Shown piece by piece: positions 45,894 through 59,651 of a DNA stretch of 64,000 bases (positions are counted from its first letter, which is position 1; each line of letters starts with the position of its first letter). The notes beneath the pieces are model-generated. The model was not told the origin of the DNA. It saw only the letters and a program-made list of their open reading frames with translations, and ran no database searches. This DNA comes from Gaeumannomyces sp. JS-464 (lineage: Eukaryota; Ascomycota; Sordariomycetes; Magnaporthales; Magnaporthaceae), in contig NGZR01000003.1 in NCBI GenBank assembly GCA_002197995.1, positions 4,526,001 to 4,590,000 of the forward strand, in the 5' to 3' direction. The translations under genes were made by a program, and so were the position numbers.

Positions 45894-48229
45894 CTAAAAG
45901 CTTTGCCGCTAAAACGCCGCCGAGCACGTAAGCGATAGTAATAACGTTACCAATGCCGATTTTAACGACTATACGCTGTTTAATTTGCGGCGTTTTAATG
46001 CCGTATTTAAAACGATATATTTGCTATTTAACGCGTTTGTTCGCGCTACTTTTTAAAGCGATAAATAACGTGGTGCGAGTGGTTTAAAAAAAAGCCGTAA
46101 CGTTAGTAGTTTTTTGGTTTTTTTAAACGATCGTTAGCGTTAACCGCTTTTATTTTTTTGCAGCAAAAGCGTATTAAGCGCGAGCTTGCTGCCGTTTTCG
46201 CCAAAGCGCGCGAGTAGGCCAACTTTTTTATTCCGCCGGGCGAGCGCTTTAATCGCCGCGTCGATTAGCAATCGTTTCGTTAAATATAATTGTAATGCCT
46301 TTGCGTAATTTATAACTTCGTTATTTTAACGCTATAATATTAACGCTATATTTGTGTAAGCCCGCTTTCGTAATACTAACGACGGTAGCCGTTTATAAAA
46401 CCTTGCTCGTCGTTGTTTTATTAATATCCTTTACGAAAAGTGGGATAGTTATAATACGGAAACGTTTCGTCGTTTTTAAAGCGTTACGCGAGCTAATATC
46501 CGTCGTAATAATATTATATATAACATACGTTATAAAGCCGCGCATAATTTTATTAATCGCTTTAATAATAATATCGTAAAAAAAACTCGCGCGTTTTTCG
46601 CCAGCCTTCCGCTAATAATCATTTGGCTAATCGAAAACGAAAGGGTGGTTTATAGTGTTACTTTCCCGGATCGCGACCATATATCGAATAATTCCCTTTC
46701 CGATTTTAATATTAATAAGTTTTTTTTAGCGGTTTTAAAAAAGCGGAGTTTAAAAATAACGGTAGCGGTATTACGATTAATAGCCGGGTTAACGCCGAAA
46801 ACGGTAACGTTTTAGCCGATATTAATAATAGCATATAGTAATAATATAAAATTGTGTTTATTTTGGTATAGTAATATAATTTCGTTTTAATTTCGTTTGT
46901 TTTTTTTGTTTTAACGTTATTTATTAGTGTTTTTTTATAATAATTTAGTTAAAATGGGGAATTAAAATTGCGGTGTTTTTCTTCGGTTTGCTTTTTAGTT
47001 TTTTAAATGGTTATTCCGTTTTAAAACGTTATACGAAGCTGGGCGTGCGTCGTTTTTGCGTTTAAATTGCTGCTAATAGCCGCTATTATAACGGTAGCCC
47101 CGGTTTATACGAATAGTGTTTATAAAACTTTTAAATTTTATCGTTCGCGCTTTTTAAATCCCGCGATAGCTGTTATATAAGTGCGTATAATGCCGCTTAT
47201 TTGATTTTATATTGCAGGTTTTTCGGCGTGCTTTTAAAATTTAAAATGCAATCGAAATACTATTAGGCTTCCGTGTTTTCGTTATTTTTGCTTAAATGCT
47301 CCGCTAATTTTAAGCTATTTGCTTTTTTCGCGTATTGCTTATTAATTTGATTTTGCCCGGGCAGTTTTGGCTTTTCCCGCGCGATTAAAAATATGTGAAA
47401 ACGGGGAAAATCTTATATTCCGCGGGCAGTTAAACTGCAAACGCGTATAAGTAAACCTTCGTTACGTGAAACGGGCTTACCTATTTATCGCTAAGTTTAA
47501 AAATAAAGCGTAAAAACGTTATATATTTCGTATTTACCTACATTTAATCGCTAATTTCGAACGTGCCCGCGTTTTAATAATAGCGGCTCGCCGTTTCCAC
47601 GTAACGTTTTTTTAATGCTTCGCTAGCGTTTTAATAAATTCGAAAACCTTTTCGATACGGTTCGCGATTATAATAGCATTGTAAATTTTACGTTAGGTTA
47701 TTAACGTATTACCGTTTTTTCGTTTTATTTTCGGTTTTATCCTTATATGCGAATGCTATTATAATTGGCGAAAAAAAGGTAATATGCGTAATTTTTAACT
47801 TTAATTATTATTAGTAAACTTTTTAATTAGCAATTAATCCATTTAATCGTTTTAATAAAACGAGCAAAACGCCCGAAGGTATTGTTTTATATATGCGTTA
47901 ACGATTTCCGTTTAGCTATCGGATTTCGAGTGGTATAACGACGAATAGCGAAAAGCGATTCCTAAACGTTTCGACAGTTTTTTCCAAAAAGCTAATATAA
48001 ATTAAATGTTTTTATCGGATATAATAATATTTAAAATTTCGTAATAGCGATAAACCGATAAAACGAAAGCATTTGCTAAAATGCTTACGTTTATAACGCT
48101 AATAAAAATATAATGTTTTATTTTTATTAATCGGTTAATTTCTATTAGGACGTTTTTGTAAATAACGCTATTCCGTTCGCATTTCGATAATAGCTCGACG
48201 AAATTTATAAAAATATTTACCCACGGCCG
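45894..48229 (-). pseudogene. Element D integrase and downstream sequence
   Basis: On the minus strand 48229-48002 gives WVNIFINFVELLSKCERN, NRLIKIKHYIFIS and ILNIIISDKN, a Gypsy integrase core with RIP-altered residues (D to N). Further down to 45894 the sequence is degenerate, with no domain I recognise. The target duplication GGCCG of B2 lies at 48225-48229. Confidence 0.75.
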
Positions 48230-48717
48230 TGTTACAAACAAGCTTTTGCTTTTAAAGTAAAACACTTAAAAAAGGTGCTGGAACAGTACGCTAGTTAAAG
48301 GGTTTTAAAAAAACTGGGTAATTTAACGACAATAGTTTAATTGCTTGCTTAAAAGGGTGCTTTAAAACTAACTTAAGTTAACTAATGCCAAAGCTTTAAT
48401 CCAAACTATTTAAAATGGTAGGAAACCTCCCCTTTTTATACTCGTAATTTTTATATAGCAATCGTCCCTAATTTGTAATTTTTAGCAAATTACAAATTAC
48501 TTTCCCTACGATTTGTAATTTTTAGCAAATTACAAATCACTTTTTCTTATAATTTGTAATTTTTGGCAAATTATAAATCATTTCCGGCTTAGGTAACCTG
48601 GTTACGTAATAGGGGGAGGAGGGTTTCGGGCGTGGTTATGCCCCGCTCGGGGTCCGCAATGCTTTAAACCACCGTTCCCTCCTTTCCCCGTTTTTATTCT
48701 TGTGTTTAGTCGTAACA
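48230..48717 (-). repeat. B2 3' LTR
   Basis: 488 bp, TGTTACAAAC...CGTAACA on plus; contains the three hairpin tandem units at about 48468-48590. Confidence 0.9.
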
Positions 48718-48832
48718 TTAGGTTTCCCTTTTTAAGCCAAATCTTTTTAATTATAATTGCTGCTTTTCCTTTTTATTAATAGTAAGTATTTTCCTTTTTT
48801 ACCTTTTCCCATCCCTTTTTCCGGTTAATAAA

Positions 48833-49321
48833 ATGTTTAATCGGGTGTAAAAAAAAAAATCCTTTATAGTTAATACTTTAACTTTTCGTCGTAAAAACCT
48901 TTTAGCTTTTATCCTTACATTTGCTATCCTAATGCCTTTTTATTTTTACTATTTCGAAGTTTTAAAGCAGGAAAAGTGTTTCGCTTTGCCTTAGGATTTT
49001 TTTCGTTATGTAAAATGCTTACGTTTTAATTAAACGGGCTGCGACATTTTGGGTTTTTCTTTTAAAAAGCTTCGTTAAATTTCCGCTTAATGCTTTAAAT
49101 TAAATTTAAAGTTAAAAGCGGCGATGGAAAAGGTTATACGCTTGCAAAAACAACGGCGTATATAAAACGAAAAAAAAATGCGCGCGATTCGGCGCGGTAT
49201 TAACTCCGTGAAGGAGCTGGAGCGTGTTAAGCGGGAGGAGGCCGAAAAAGCGGGCACGCCAGCTTTTTTTAAGCTTTCCGACTTGCCAGCTCCCGAATTC
49301 CCTCCGCTATCCCCGAGTTAA
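48833..49321 (+). pseudogene. Conserved antisense ORF of chromovirus B2 (163 codons)
   Basis: From ATG 48833 to TAA 49321, exactly the B1 length. It starts MFNRV, keeps MPFYFYYFEVLKQEKC, YVKC, TGCDILG and EKKMRAIRRGINSVKELERV followed by KREEAEKAG. Stops are few and all are RIP-type (CAG/CAA/CGA/TGG changed to TAG/TAA). Confidence 0.62.
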
Positions 49322-49379
49322 GCCGATCTTATAATTAACCCGGATTTTAACCTTTTAGCTTTGCTTTAAACTGGTAAGT

Positions 49380-52300
49380 TTATTTTAATGCGGGTGTTCC
49401 AAATCGAAGTTCGAGTTTCGGCATAAAGGTTAACTTTTTTTTAAGGCTTTTCGCTGGTACTTTTCCAAAGCTTTTAACGCTTTTTTAAAGTTAGCTTCCT
49501 TTTTCTAAATGCTTTCCTCGATTTCGTACTTTACTTATTTAACCAAATAATGCTTAGTTTTATTAATTATATCCTCGTTTAGGATTTCCTCGATTTCGTA
49601 TTTTTATTTTGCGTTAACTTCCATTAACTCGTTGCTTTTAAAGCCCGGCGGGGCTAATTCGAATAAAAAAACGTAAAAAACCGGGTGGGATTTTATAATT
49701 AATAGCAATCGAAATTCGTAATTAACGTTTGAAATTTTTCTTAGCATTTTAAAAGGTCCCAGTTTTTTATAGTTTAGCTTATCGTTTAATCGTTTTGTTT
49801 TAATATTGCGTCGAAAAAGATAAACGTTATCCCTTTTTTTAAAAGTCGGTTTTTTAATCCTTTTTTATTTGCTTAAGTGGATATGCTTTATCGTAATTTT
49901 TTAAGCTTTTTTTGGAGTTGTTTATGTAGTTTGGTAAGCTTTTTTACTTATATTCCTGCTGCAAAAGCGTGCTTTCCCGCTTTAGGTTTTTTATACGCCG
50001 TAAATGTAAACCCGTAATTTGCGTAAAACGGTATGGTTTTTATACTTTCGTGCATTAAACTGTTATACGCGAACTGCGCTATAAGGAGTAATTATACCCA
50101 GTTATTTTGTTTGTAATTAACGTAATGCCGTAAGTATTATTCCATGGTTTAGTTTCGTCCGTTTTATTTATTTATCCGTTTACGAATAATAAGTAATCGA
50201 TAAAAAATGCTTTGCTTTTAAACTAGCCGTAAGTTTTTTCCAAAACTTGCTTATAAATAGCTTATTTTTATCCGTAATTAAGCGGTTTAACGTTTCGTAT
50301 TCCGCTATTACGTTTTTAATAAAAGTATATATTAACTTTTTAATATTGCTGCTTTTTTTATAGGGTAAAAATAAAGCGTATTTGGTAAGCTTATTTACCA
50401 TTACTAAAATGCTATCGTATTAAACATTCGTTAAAAGCTCCCTCGATTTAAAAAGTTTAATAATAAAATTTATAATAACTTTTTGCTATACCCTATTAAA
50501 CGCCGGCAAAAGCTATAACAGCCCGTAAGGTTTGTATTTACTGGCTTTGTTTTTCGCATAGCTTTTACAATTTTTAATTGCTTTTTGTACTTCGGCGCGG
50601 GTTTTTATAAACCCGTGGTACTGCCGAAAGCGTTTCCAAGTTTTAATTACTTTTTAATATTTATAGGCCAGCTATCCGTGGATTTGTAGGATTTTCCTAA
50701 AGGTTTATTTTTCCTATTTTTTTGTTTTAACTAGCGTTCGTTAAGCCGGAATTAAAAATCCATTAAATTTTTACGTTAAAATTATACGAGTTTGTTTTAA
50801 TATGTTAACCTCGTGGTTTAATCGGCGGTTAAAAGCATTCGCTTTGCCGTTTTCCGATCCTTTTCGGTATTCGATTCGAATGTTATAGTTTTAAAAAACT
50901 CGCTCCACCGGACTTATCTTTTATTTAAGTTTTTGCTCGTAATAAAGTGTAATAAATTTTTGTAATCGGTATATATTATAACCTAATAATTTATTTCGCA
51001 TAAATACGGGCGCCATTTTTCGAAAGCTCGAATAATCGCGAAAAGTTTTTTATCGTGGATTTGGTAGTTTAATTTAAATCCGTTAAGTTTTTGCAAAAAG
51101 AAAGCATACGAGTGCAGCTTTTTTTAATCGTTTCGTTATTCGAATTGCTTTTCGATCGCATAATCCAACGCGTCGGTTTTAATTTCGAATGGTTTTTTTG
51201 GGTTTAACAATACTAGTATTAGCTTTTATACTACTGCGTCCCGCAGCATTTTAAAAGCTTTTTATTTTTATTTCCCCTAATAAAATTGGGTGTTATTTTT
51301 GGTAAAATTCGTAAATAGTGCTGCTTTTTTATTGCATTTTTGGATAAACTTTTTATAAAAGTTTACAAAGTTAAAAAACCCTCGTATTTCCTTAACGTTT
51401 TTAAATACGAGCTAATTTTTTACTTTTTTAATTTTTTTAAAGTTTATCGCAATTTGTCCTAATATAATTACGAACTTTAAAAATGTAACTTTTTTAATAT
51501 GCTATACGCATTTTTTTGGCTTAATTAAAAGCTTTACGTTAAATAGCTTTTAAAGCATTTTATAAACGTATTCCTTATGTTTTTCCATTGTTTTTAAAAA
51601 ATTAGGATGTTATTTAAATACGCGAGCACGAAAACCTTAAAATGTTCGCGTAGCACGTGGTTAATTATTTTTTAAAACATAACTAGCGCATTAATAAAAC
51701 CGAAAGTTATTACCAAAAATTTATAACACCCGAATTTTATTTTAAAAACCGTTAACCATTTTTAGCCTTTTTTAATTCGCAATAGGTTATAAGCTTTACG
51801 TAAATCCAAAGCCGTAAAATATTAGGCTTTCCCGAGCATATCCTTAAATTTGTTAATAAAAGGTAAAAAATACCGATTTTTACAATAACCTCGTTTAATA
51901 AGCGGTAGTTAACACACATTTAATCCGTCCCATTTTTTTTAAGCTTTTAAAAAATCCCGTATTTTATTAGCGAATTAAAAAAACGGATAAATCCCTTTCG
52001 TAAGTTTTTTTTTAATTGTTTTTTTAACATTTCCTATTATTAAAAGCTAAATTAATACAGCTTTTAATATTTAAATTATGCTTTTAATTTAAGCTTAATT
52101 TTAAAGTCGAACGGTTTATATTCCGGAAGTCCGGTTGTTAGGGTTTTTTTAAACAACTTTTAATATTTGTGGTACTTTTTTAAAACGTTCCTTATTTAAA
52201 CGACGAGCTTCGCTCGTTCGTTTTGGTCGATATCGTTATTAAATAATCGCGAATTTATTACTGCTAACTTTTTAAATTAACTGCTTTATTTTACCACCGT

Positions 52301-53900
52301 CGTAACTGCCTTTAGTAATGTCGTTCGCGTATTGCCCGGGGCTTGTAGCTTTTAAACTTTTTCGGTTGCTAATAGCTTTTTTTATTAAATTTGGCCGGTA
52401 ATCCAATTTATTTGTAAGTTATGCTTTTTAAGCTAAAAAATTCCTAAAATTACATTTACTTTTCCTATATTTATAATATCCAGGGTTATTCGAAAAAATT
52501 TTCGTTAATATCGAAATTTAAAATAATCGGTTTTTTTATTAATAAAACCATTATTAAACGTAATTGGTTTCCTTTTTACAGTTTTTAAGCTATACGATTT
52601 TTATTTCCTTTATATTGGAATGCCGTACCCTTTTACTGCTTTTAGCGAAAGGTAATTGCTTTGGGCCCCGTTATCGATTAAAACGTTTAGCTTTTTTCTT
52701 TTATGTAATAATATAATTATTAAATATTAATGTTAATTAATGTTCGTAATAGCTAAAGTTTTCGTTCGTTATTATGCTTTACGCCGTGCTTTTATTTCGG
52801 GTAAATTCCTTAGTTTTTTACTTTTTAAAATGCTTTTCCTTTATTTATAAGCATTTCGAACCGGGTAAACCCGTCGGTTTAAACCTTTACTTTTTTTTTC
52901 ATATGTATTTTGCATTTTAGCTTCCCGCAATTATGGTATGTTAAAACCCCTAACATGCATAGCATAAAATATTTTAATAACGGCGCGAAAATGGCGGTAG
53001 CTTATCGGAAATCCACCGTTTTAAACTTCCATTTCGAAAGCTGCCAGTTTCGCTTTGGGTGCCTAATCGGCCCCTTACCATTCCTTTTAAAAAAAAAGTC
53101 GACTTTTAACTTAATCGCTAAATGCTATTAGCATTTATCTTATATGCATTTTGCTTAAAAAAGTTCGACATATCTTATCGAATTAAAATTTAAATTTGGG
53201 TAATTAAGCGGATATTTTTCCGTATTTTATCGTTCCGCTTTCGGGGCCCCGTCGTAAGGTTCCCCGTAATACGTTACGGTTTAATTATCCCGAAACCAGT
53301 TTAAAAACTAGCTATCGTCGTTATAGGCCGGTTCCTCGCGCATTACCCTTTTAAATGGTTTAAGCTAGTCCTAAAACCATTAATCGTTTTTGGAAAACCT
53401 AAGCGAAATATATGCTTTGCTAACGTTAAACGTTCGAATCGTTTAGTTAAAGTTTGGTTTTTTTTCGTAACCTTTTATAAGGTAAGTTTAACCTAGCGGC
53501 TCGCGGTTAATTTCGTTGTTTATATTTAAAGAAATCCTTTTTTTATTGCTAATTTCGCTAAGTAAAACCTCGTACCCCTTTTCGAATGCCGAATTATTTA
53601 GCCTTTACTTTGTTTTTTTAATTTCGGCAGCGATTCGGGCGACGTTATTTTCTTTTTCCTCGAATTTCGTAGGTTCGCATATAACATACTGCTTACTTTC
53701 GCTATCGTATTCGAGCCTAATAGGGCTTTTGCTAAGTCCTTTACGCATTATAACCAGCCTTTTTTAAAAAGACCATCCTAATGCGTTTTTATTAAATTAA
53801 TGCACCGGGCATAAGTTTTTATAATAAAAAGTCCAATTAAACGCTACCCCGGGGCACAGGTTATCGTCTTTCCTGTTTTCCGTTTTCCGGGTTACCGCTA
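49380..53900 (-). pseudogene. B2 pol: chromodomain, integrase, RNase H, RT, protease (listed from low to high coordinate)
   Basis: The integrase core is open at 50401-50180 (NKLTKYALFLPYKKSSN, LITDKNKLFISKFWKKL). RNase H is near 51190-50850 and RT near 52000-51300. Protease LIDNGAQ...NYLSLKA is near 52690-52620. The chromodomain is near 49640-49510. It is homologous to 31001-35450 of B1 and interrupted by RIP stops. Confidence 0.8.
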
Positions 53901-54912
53901 TTTGGCGTTTACTGCGTTACGGGTAGTTTTTCTTTATATGGCTTAATTAGCTACATTTAAAGCACTTTCCATTTTTAGGATTTTAAAACCGGACTTTTTT
54001 TTAATGCGTAGCTCCCGCATTAAAGTCCATAAGTTTAAAATGTATTCCTAACGCTATCGATTGTTATTACTTAGCTTTTTTCTAATTAGCTTTACTTTGC
54101 ATTACAGTTTTAAATTATTAGCCCTTTTTTCCAGCTTTCGTTCGTATAACTTATCGCTAATTTTAACGGCCGTAATAACGTATTCGGCGAAAGCCTTTGG
54201 TCGTTTAATTTTAACCATTTCGTTTTTTACATCGTTTTGTAAGCCATTATAAAAGTGGGTGATTTTGGTTTGCTTAATCCAGTCGAATTTATTAACAAAT
54301 CGCTGGAATTTTAAAACGTAAATTAACGCTGCTTTTTTTTATCGAAGTTAAAATAGCTTTCTTTCGGCCACTCGTTTTTCGTCGATTTGTCCGAACATTT
54401 TAGCGATTTTTTTTCCGAACCGGTTAAAGCTAACAAATACGACTTTTATATTTTCGCTGGATTTGTCGTATTTTTTTAGGTAATCCGCTTATATAAGTTC
54501 GAACCAATTTTTAACCTTATTATTTAAACGCATAGCGGCGTAAGCAACCTTTTGTTTTTTTCGTTCGAAATAGGCTTAGTAAAACAGGAAGTACCTTTTG
54601 CATTTAGTAAGGAAAGTTTTTAACTTCCCTTTTTTCCCATCGTATTTGTTAAATGTGGGGAATTTATACGTAAGCACCGTAGGTTTCGGCTAACCGCCAA
54701 TTCCGGTCGCTTTAACTTCGGTTTCGGCTAGCTTGTTTTTACTTTGCTATAATTCTTTAATTACAAGTTAAAAAAGGCTAAAAGCATTAGCGGTAATGTA
54801 AATTACGCCACCGTAGTCGAAACTAGCCGTAGGCGTTGTTTTACTGGCTTTTAAAGTCGCTATTATCGTACTGTTCGTACTTCCGGTAAATGCTAAACAA
54901 AATCAGTTAAAA
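53901..54912 (-). pseudogene. B2 gag, RIP-inactivated
   Basis: Collinear with B1 gag. The zinc knuckle near 53985-53930 reads CFKCS.LSHIKKNY, with the last Cys changed to Tyr. Confidence 0.73.
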
Positions 54913-55402
54913 TGTTACAAACAGGCTTTTGCTTTTAAAATAAAACATTTAGGAAAAGTGCTGGAATAGTACGCTAGTTAGGGGGTTTTAAAAAGATTGG
55001 GTAACTTAGCGATAATAGTTTAATTGCTTGCCTAAAAGGGTGCTTTAAAGCTAACTTAAGTTAACTAATGCCGAAACTTTAATCCAAACTATTTAAAATG
55101 GTAGGAAACTTCCCCTTTTTATACTTGTAGTTTTTATGTGGTAATCGTCCCTAATTTGTAATTTTTGGCAAATTACAAATCATTTTCCTTGCGATTTGTA
55201 ATTTTTGGCAAATTACAAATTACTTTTTCCTATAATTTGTAATTTTTAGCAAATTATAAATCACTTCCGGCTTAAATAACCTGGTTACGTAACAGGGGGA
55301 GGAGGGCTTCGGGCGTAGTCGTGCCCCGCTCGGGGTCCGCAATGCTTTAAGCCACCGTTCCCTTTTTTTCCCCGCTTCCTATCCCTGTGTTTGGTCGTAA
55401 CA
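54913..55402 (-). repeat. B2 5' LTR
   Basis: 490 bp copy of the B LTR. The adjacent primer-binding region (54901-54912, plus strand AATCAGTTAAAA) is the least RIP-altered of the four chromovirus copies. Confidence 0.9.
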
Positions 55403-55407
55403 GGCCG

Positions 55408-58100
55408 GAATAGCACCGGGAAGGGCTTTAAAAAGCCGTTTAATAATTCTTTCCCTTTTTTAACCATTTTGCAAAAGTGGCATCCTCGTATAAAAGCGTT
55501 AACGTCCCGTTAAAAACCCGGCCATATGTAAATTTTACAAGTAAAATCGTACGTTTTCGTTTTGCTAAGGTACCTTTTTAACGGTAGGCTATATATACGG
55601 TAAAGGATTTAAAATCGGAATATATTATTAAACGAAATTTATAATCGTTTACCGATGTAAATTCGATTGCGGATCGCTAGGCAATCGGTAATAGCGATTT
55701 TGCGTTTTCAAATCGCGTTAAGGAATTGCTTCGTCGTTAAGTCCCGTAGCGCCGTTAGCATAGCTTACATCGTTTCGCATTTAATATAAGCGTTATTAAT
55801 ATATGTGTTTATAAGTTGCGATACGTTTAATCGCCGTATATTAATTGTTTATATGCCGGCTTATCGACGGTTTGTCGCTGGTTTTCCGCTTGCTATACGC
55901 TAATTAGCAGTAATATACGGTGCCGGAATGCGATTTTATAATTTATTACGTTTTAAATGTCCGCCGGTTTTACGCCAAATAGCCGGGAAAATGCATCCGG
56001 TATTACGGCTAATTTGCCCAGTTTATATACAATTTGAAATTTAAAATCGTTAAAAAATTCGAATTAGCAAACTTAACGTTAGTTTAACAATTTAATAATA
56101 GCGAAATATTAAAGGTTTTTATAGTTCGACTATATTTTTATTGTTTATTCCGTATTTTGTAATTTTAAACGCCACTTTTTAAATGCTTTAACGATTGTTA
56201 AAAGCTTTTTATTATAAATTTCGTAATTGCATTCCGTTAGTAAATGCTTTACCGAAAAAAAGGCGATTAGCTTGCGAATTTTTAACTCGTCGATTTGTAA
56301 TAGCATTTCGCTTAACGCTTAATCGAACGCGTTTGCTTTTATAATAGTCCTTTTAATAGGGTTATAAAAGGCTAAAATAATCGTTAACGAAAAGGCGTTT
56401 TTTAGCTGTTAAAACGCCGTTATAGCGTTATTTATAAAAGTGTTTAGCCAGTTTTTATAGCTTATTAGCGCTATAAAAAGCTGCGCGATTTTGGAAAAGC
56501 TTTTAATAAACCGTCGGTAAAAATTGGCAAAACCAACGAAACGTTAAAAGTTTTTTAGCGATTAAAGTTTTTACCAGTTTTTAATCGCCCGAACTTTTTT
56601 TTATTTATCCGCATTTTTTACGTGGTAATTACCAAATTTAAATATTTTATTTTTTAAACGTTAAATTTGCATTTCCAAATATCGATTGTAAAGCCGGCAT
56701 CGTCGAGTTTTTACACTATTTTTTTTAACGTATCGCTAATATTCCGCTTATGTTTCGCTATATATAAGCACGTTATTTAAATATGCTATAGCGAACCTAT
56801 TTAGTAAATCGCTTAACGTATAGTTAATATAATATTAAAACGAGCTCGGGGCTTTTGTTATACCGAAGTTCGCGATAAAGCATTCGAATAAGCCGAACTT
56901 CGTAATAAACGCGGTTTTCTATTCGTTTTTTTTAAAGCGATACGTAAACGGTTAAACGCCGCCGTAATATCGAGTTTGGTAAACCATTTTGCTTTTAATA
57001 AAGCGTTTAGGGTTTTTTTAATAAGCGGGATCGGGTAGCGGTTTTTAACGGTAACGTTATTTAAGCTTTTGTAATTTACGCAAACCTTTACTCCCCCGCC
57101 GGGTTTTCGCGCGAAAAGCACTAGTACGGCGGCGGGGGATTGGTTAAAGCGTATAAAGCTTTTATTTAAATGTTCGTTTAAGTATTTCCGTATTACACGT
57201 AGCTTTTCGGGTAATATAGCACGGTAATAGCTATATAGCGGCGTTTGTTTAGCGAAAAGCTTAATTTTATAGTTTAATAGCCGGTATAATAGTAATATTT
57301 CCGCGTTTTTAAACGAAAAGCAATCGGCTAAATTTTTTTAACTTTTTAAGCAATTTATTAAAGATTTTTTGCATTATCGCTAATATTGTTTTTTTAAATA
57401 CTTTTTAATATCCTTTTCGAATACCCGGCGAAAATATGGTATTTCGTCGATCCAATTCCGGAAGTTTTTTAATTTCGGCGTTAGCGGGGTATCGCGTAAC
57501 GCATCGTTTAAAATAAAAATAGCTTTTAAAAGTGTCGTTAATATTTTCTTAACGATTCGTAAACTGTTTTGCGGGTCGATAAAATGGTTTATTATTATAT
57601 CGGAAAGGAGTTTTTTTAAAATGGTTTGTTTTATTTGCATTTCTAGTTATTTGCAAAACATAGCGAAATTTAAAATATTAAATATTTTAATTTTTAAATC
57701 GGGTATAGCGTAATAGGTTTTTACTATCGTTTCGCCGTCGATTAGCAAAATGCCCGCTTTTTAATCGATATTAAAGTTATAATATCGTAGTTATAGCAGG
57801 TTTAAAATAACGTCGAAACCTCCTAACGGCCAGTAATATATAATTAAAGTTTCCAGCTTACTAGCGAACTAGTGTTTGGTTTAAACGAATTCGGTAAAAT
57901 ATTTTGTAACCTTTCCGTCGGCGAATCGAAGCGGTTTTAATCGTAAAAGCTTTTATCGTTTTAATTGGTATTTACGCGCGAAAGCGTTATTAATAAATGC
58001 TTATAAAAAGCATTTGGTATTAATAAGCGATTAATACGGGATAATTTCGGCATTGTTTAAGCAAAAGTACCTAAAAAAGGAAAAAGTTGTATTAAAGTTT
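55408..58100 (-). pseudogene. Element D pol: RT, RNase H and start of integrase
   Basis: Minus strand: LLFARKPGGGVKVCVNYKSL, then NNVTVKNRYPIPLI and LLKAKWFTKLDITAAFNRLR at 57121-56910 mark the RT. The active site is YLNN near 56785. RNase H follows, and the integrase N-part ends PFPVLFRP next to the B2 insertion. D clearly differs from A and B and groups with Gypsy elements carrying the KPGGG...NRYPIPLI signature. Many RIP stops. Confidence 0.82.
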
Positions 58101-59369
58101 ATTATATTAAAAAAAACTTTTTTTTTGTATTTGCTTGTATTAACTGCCTTTTCGTGCTTCGCGGGCGATTTGCCGTAAAGCTTACTCGTTTTTTAACGGT
58201 ATATCGTTGGTTTTTACTAAGCATTCGCGGGATATATAGCCGTTTTTCCCGTAATAAAAGCAAAGTCGTTTAATTTTACGCTTTTGCTTTTTTTTCGGCG
58301 TAATTTGGCGTCCCGTTATGCTAATTTTGCTAAGGTTTATAACGTTATTAAAATTTTAATATGCGGTTTATTAGTTTTATATCGACTGGTTGTAGCCTTT
58401 TTAGCGGTAATCGTGGTTTGCGATATTATTAAACAAGTTTTAAAATAGTGCTACCCATTTATTAAAAGCGCCGGGGCCGAAGCGCAGGTTTAAAAGCATA
58501 AGCTGCAAAAGCGCGTTTAGCTCGCCGTTAACCTTTGCTTTTAAAGCTTCGACGAGTTATATATCCGTTATATCGCATAAATCGGCCAATTTGTAAAATT
58601 CGTTAATAAAATCCTTATAAAAGCTTTTACCTTGCTTAAGGCTGGCGAAGTGGCGTCGGGCGGCTTGCGCGGCGTTAACGGTAATATACACCGGGTCCAA
58701 AGTACGGAAAAGCTCGTCGATGGTGGACAATTAACGGGTCGATAGGTTAACGTTATTAGGTATGCGGTTTTTAATAAAGCTATAAGCCTATTTCGAAAAA
58801 AAACTGTTCGGCGTATAAAACCTTTTCATTTTATTTTGGGAACGCGTATTCGTTTAATGCAAATTTCGCTTGCAGCTGGGCTTTTTAAAACTCGTACGCT
58901 TTTTGGCGGGTTTCGGGTAATAATTGCCCGTTTAAAAATGTTAAAAGGTTATAGCCTTTTAATCGAAAAAATACGGGCTCGTCGGTAATTGTATGGTGCT
59001 AAGCCGGCGGGGCTTCGTCGTTTTTTGGGAGCGGTGTAAAAGTTTTAGTTGTGGTTAAGGTGTATGTTTTTAGGCTAAGCAGGGTTTTTTAGCACGCCGC
59101 TTTAGCTTTTGCTAATTGGCTTTCCAGTTTTCAAATCCGGTTTTGGCTAGCGTTAAATCGTTTTAGCATTTGGGTTTTAAATTAGTACGCCGTTTTTTTT
59201 TTCCTTTTCGTATTACGCGCATTTCGCCGTTTTTCGCTTAAAATTTCCGATTGCTTTTTAACGGTGTTTAGTTATTTCGCTTAAGCTTTGCTTAGTTTTT
59301 AATTAATTTTAAACATTTTTTTATACCGTTATTTAATATTTAAAAAATGCCGTATATTTGGTTCGACAT
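58101..59369 (-). pseudogene. Element D gag
   Basis: From ATG 59369 (MSNQIYGIF) the minus strand gives a long capsid frame with RIP stops. It includes DELFRTLDPVYITVNAAQAA and KQGKSFYKDFINEFYKLADL, typical of Gypsy gag. It ends in a zinc knuckle at 58264-58218, CFYYGKNGYISREC, i.e. CX2CX4HX4C with Cys and His turned to Tyr. Confidence 0.8.
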
Positions 59370-59651
59370 TTTTTAATTGCTGGTTATTACGCTAATAAAC
59401 GCTATTACGTTTATTACTTCGGCGTTTTTAATTAGCGATTCCAGTAAAAATATTTAGCGAAAGCGTTCCCCACCGTACTTTAATATGTTATAATGCTATG
59501 GTATCGTGGTATCGTAATATTACCGTCGTTCCGGTATCGATCCGTCGGCGTGGTTTTAGTTTAGGTGTAGTTTCGTAATGTATTACGTGTTTTAATTATA
59601 GTGAAAAACGGCTACCGTATTAGCCGGTTTTCGAAGGTTAGCGTAATAAAC
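59370..59651 (-). other. Element D leader between 5' LTR and gag
   Basis: Untranslated leader of D. The primer-binding site should lie just below 59652 on the minus strand, where GTTTATTACGCTAACC is read. I cannot match it to a tRNA with confidence. Confidence 0.5.

Larger units (their letters stand above)
48230..55402 (-). mobile_element. Ty3/Gypsy chromovirus B copy 2 (B2)
   Basis: A complete 7173-bp element, minus strand, with LTRs 54913-55402 (5') and 48230-48717 (3') and identical GGCCG duplications at 48225-48229 and 55403-55407. Same gene order as B1 including the antisense ORF. RIP-inactivated. Confidence 0.9.

Noticed and set aside
46352..46579. Hydrophobic frame in the element D 3' region, considered as a histone-like or membrane protein
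   Set aside because: No motif could be matched in either strand; the region is degenerate D sequence.
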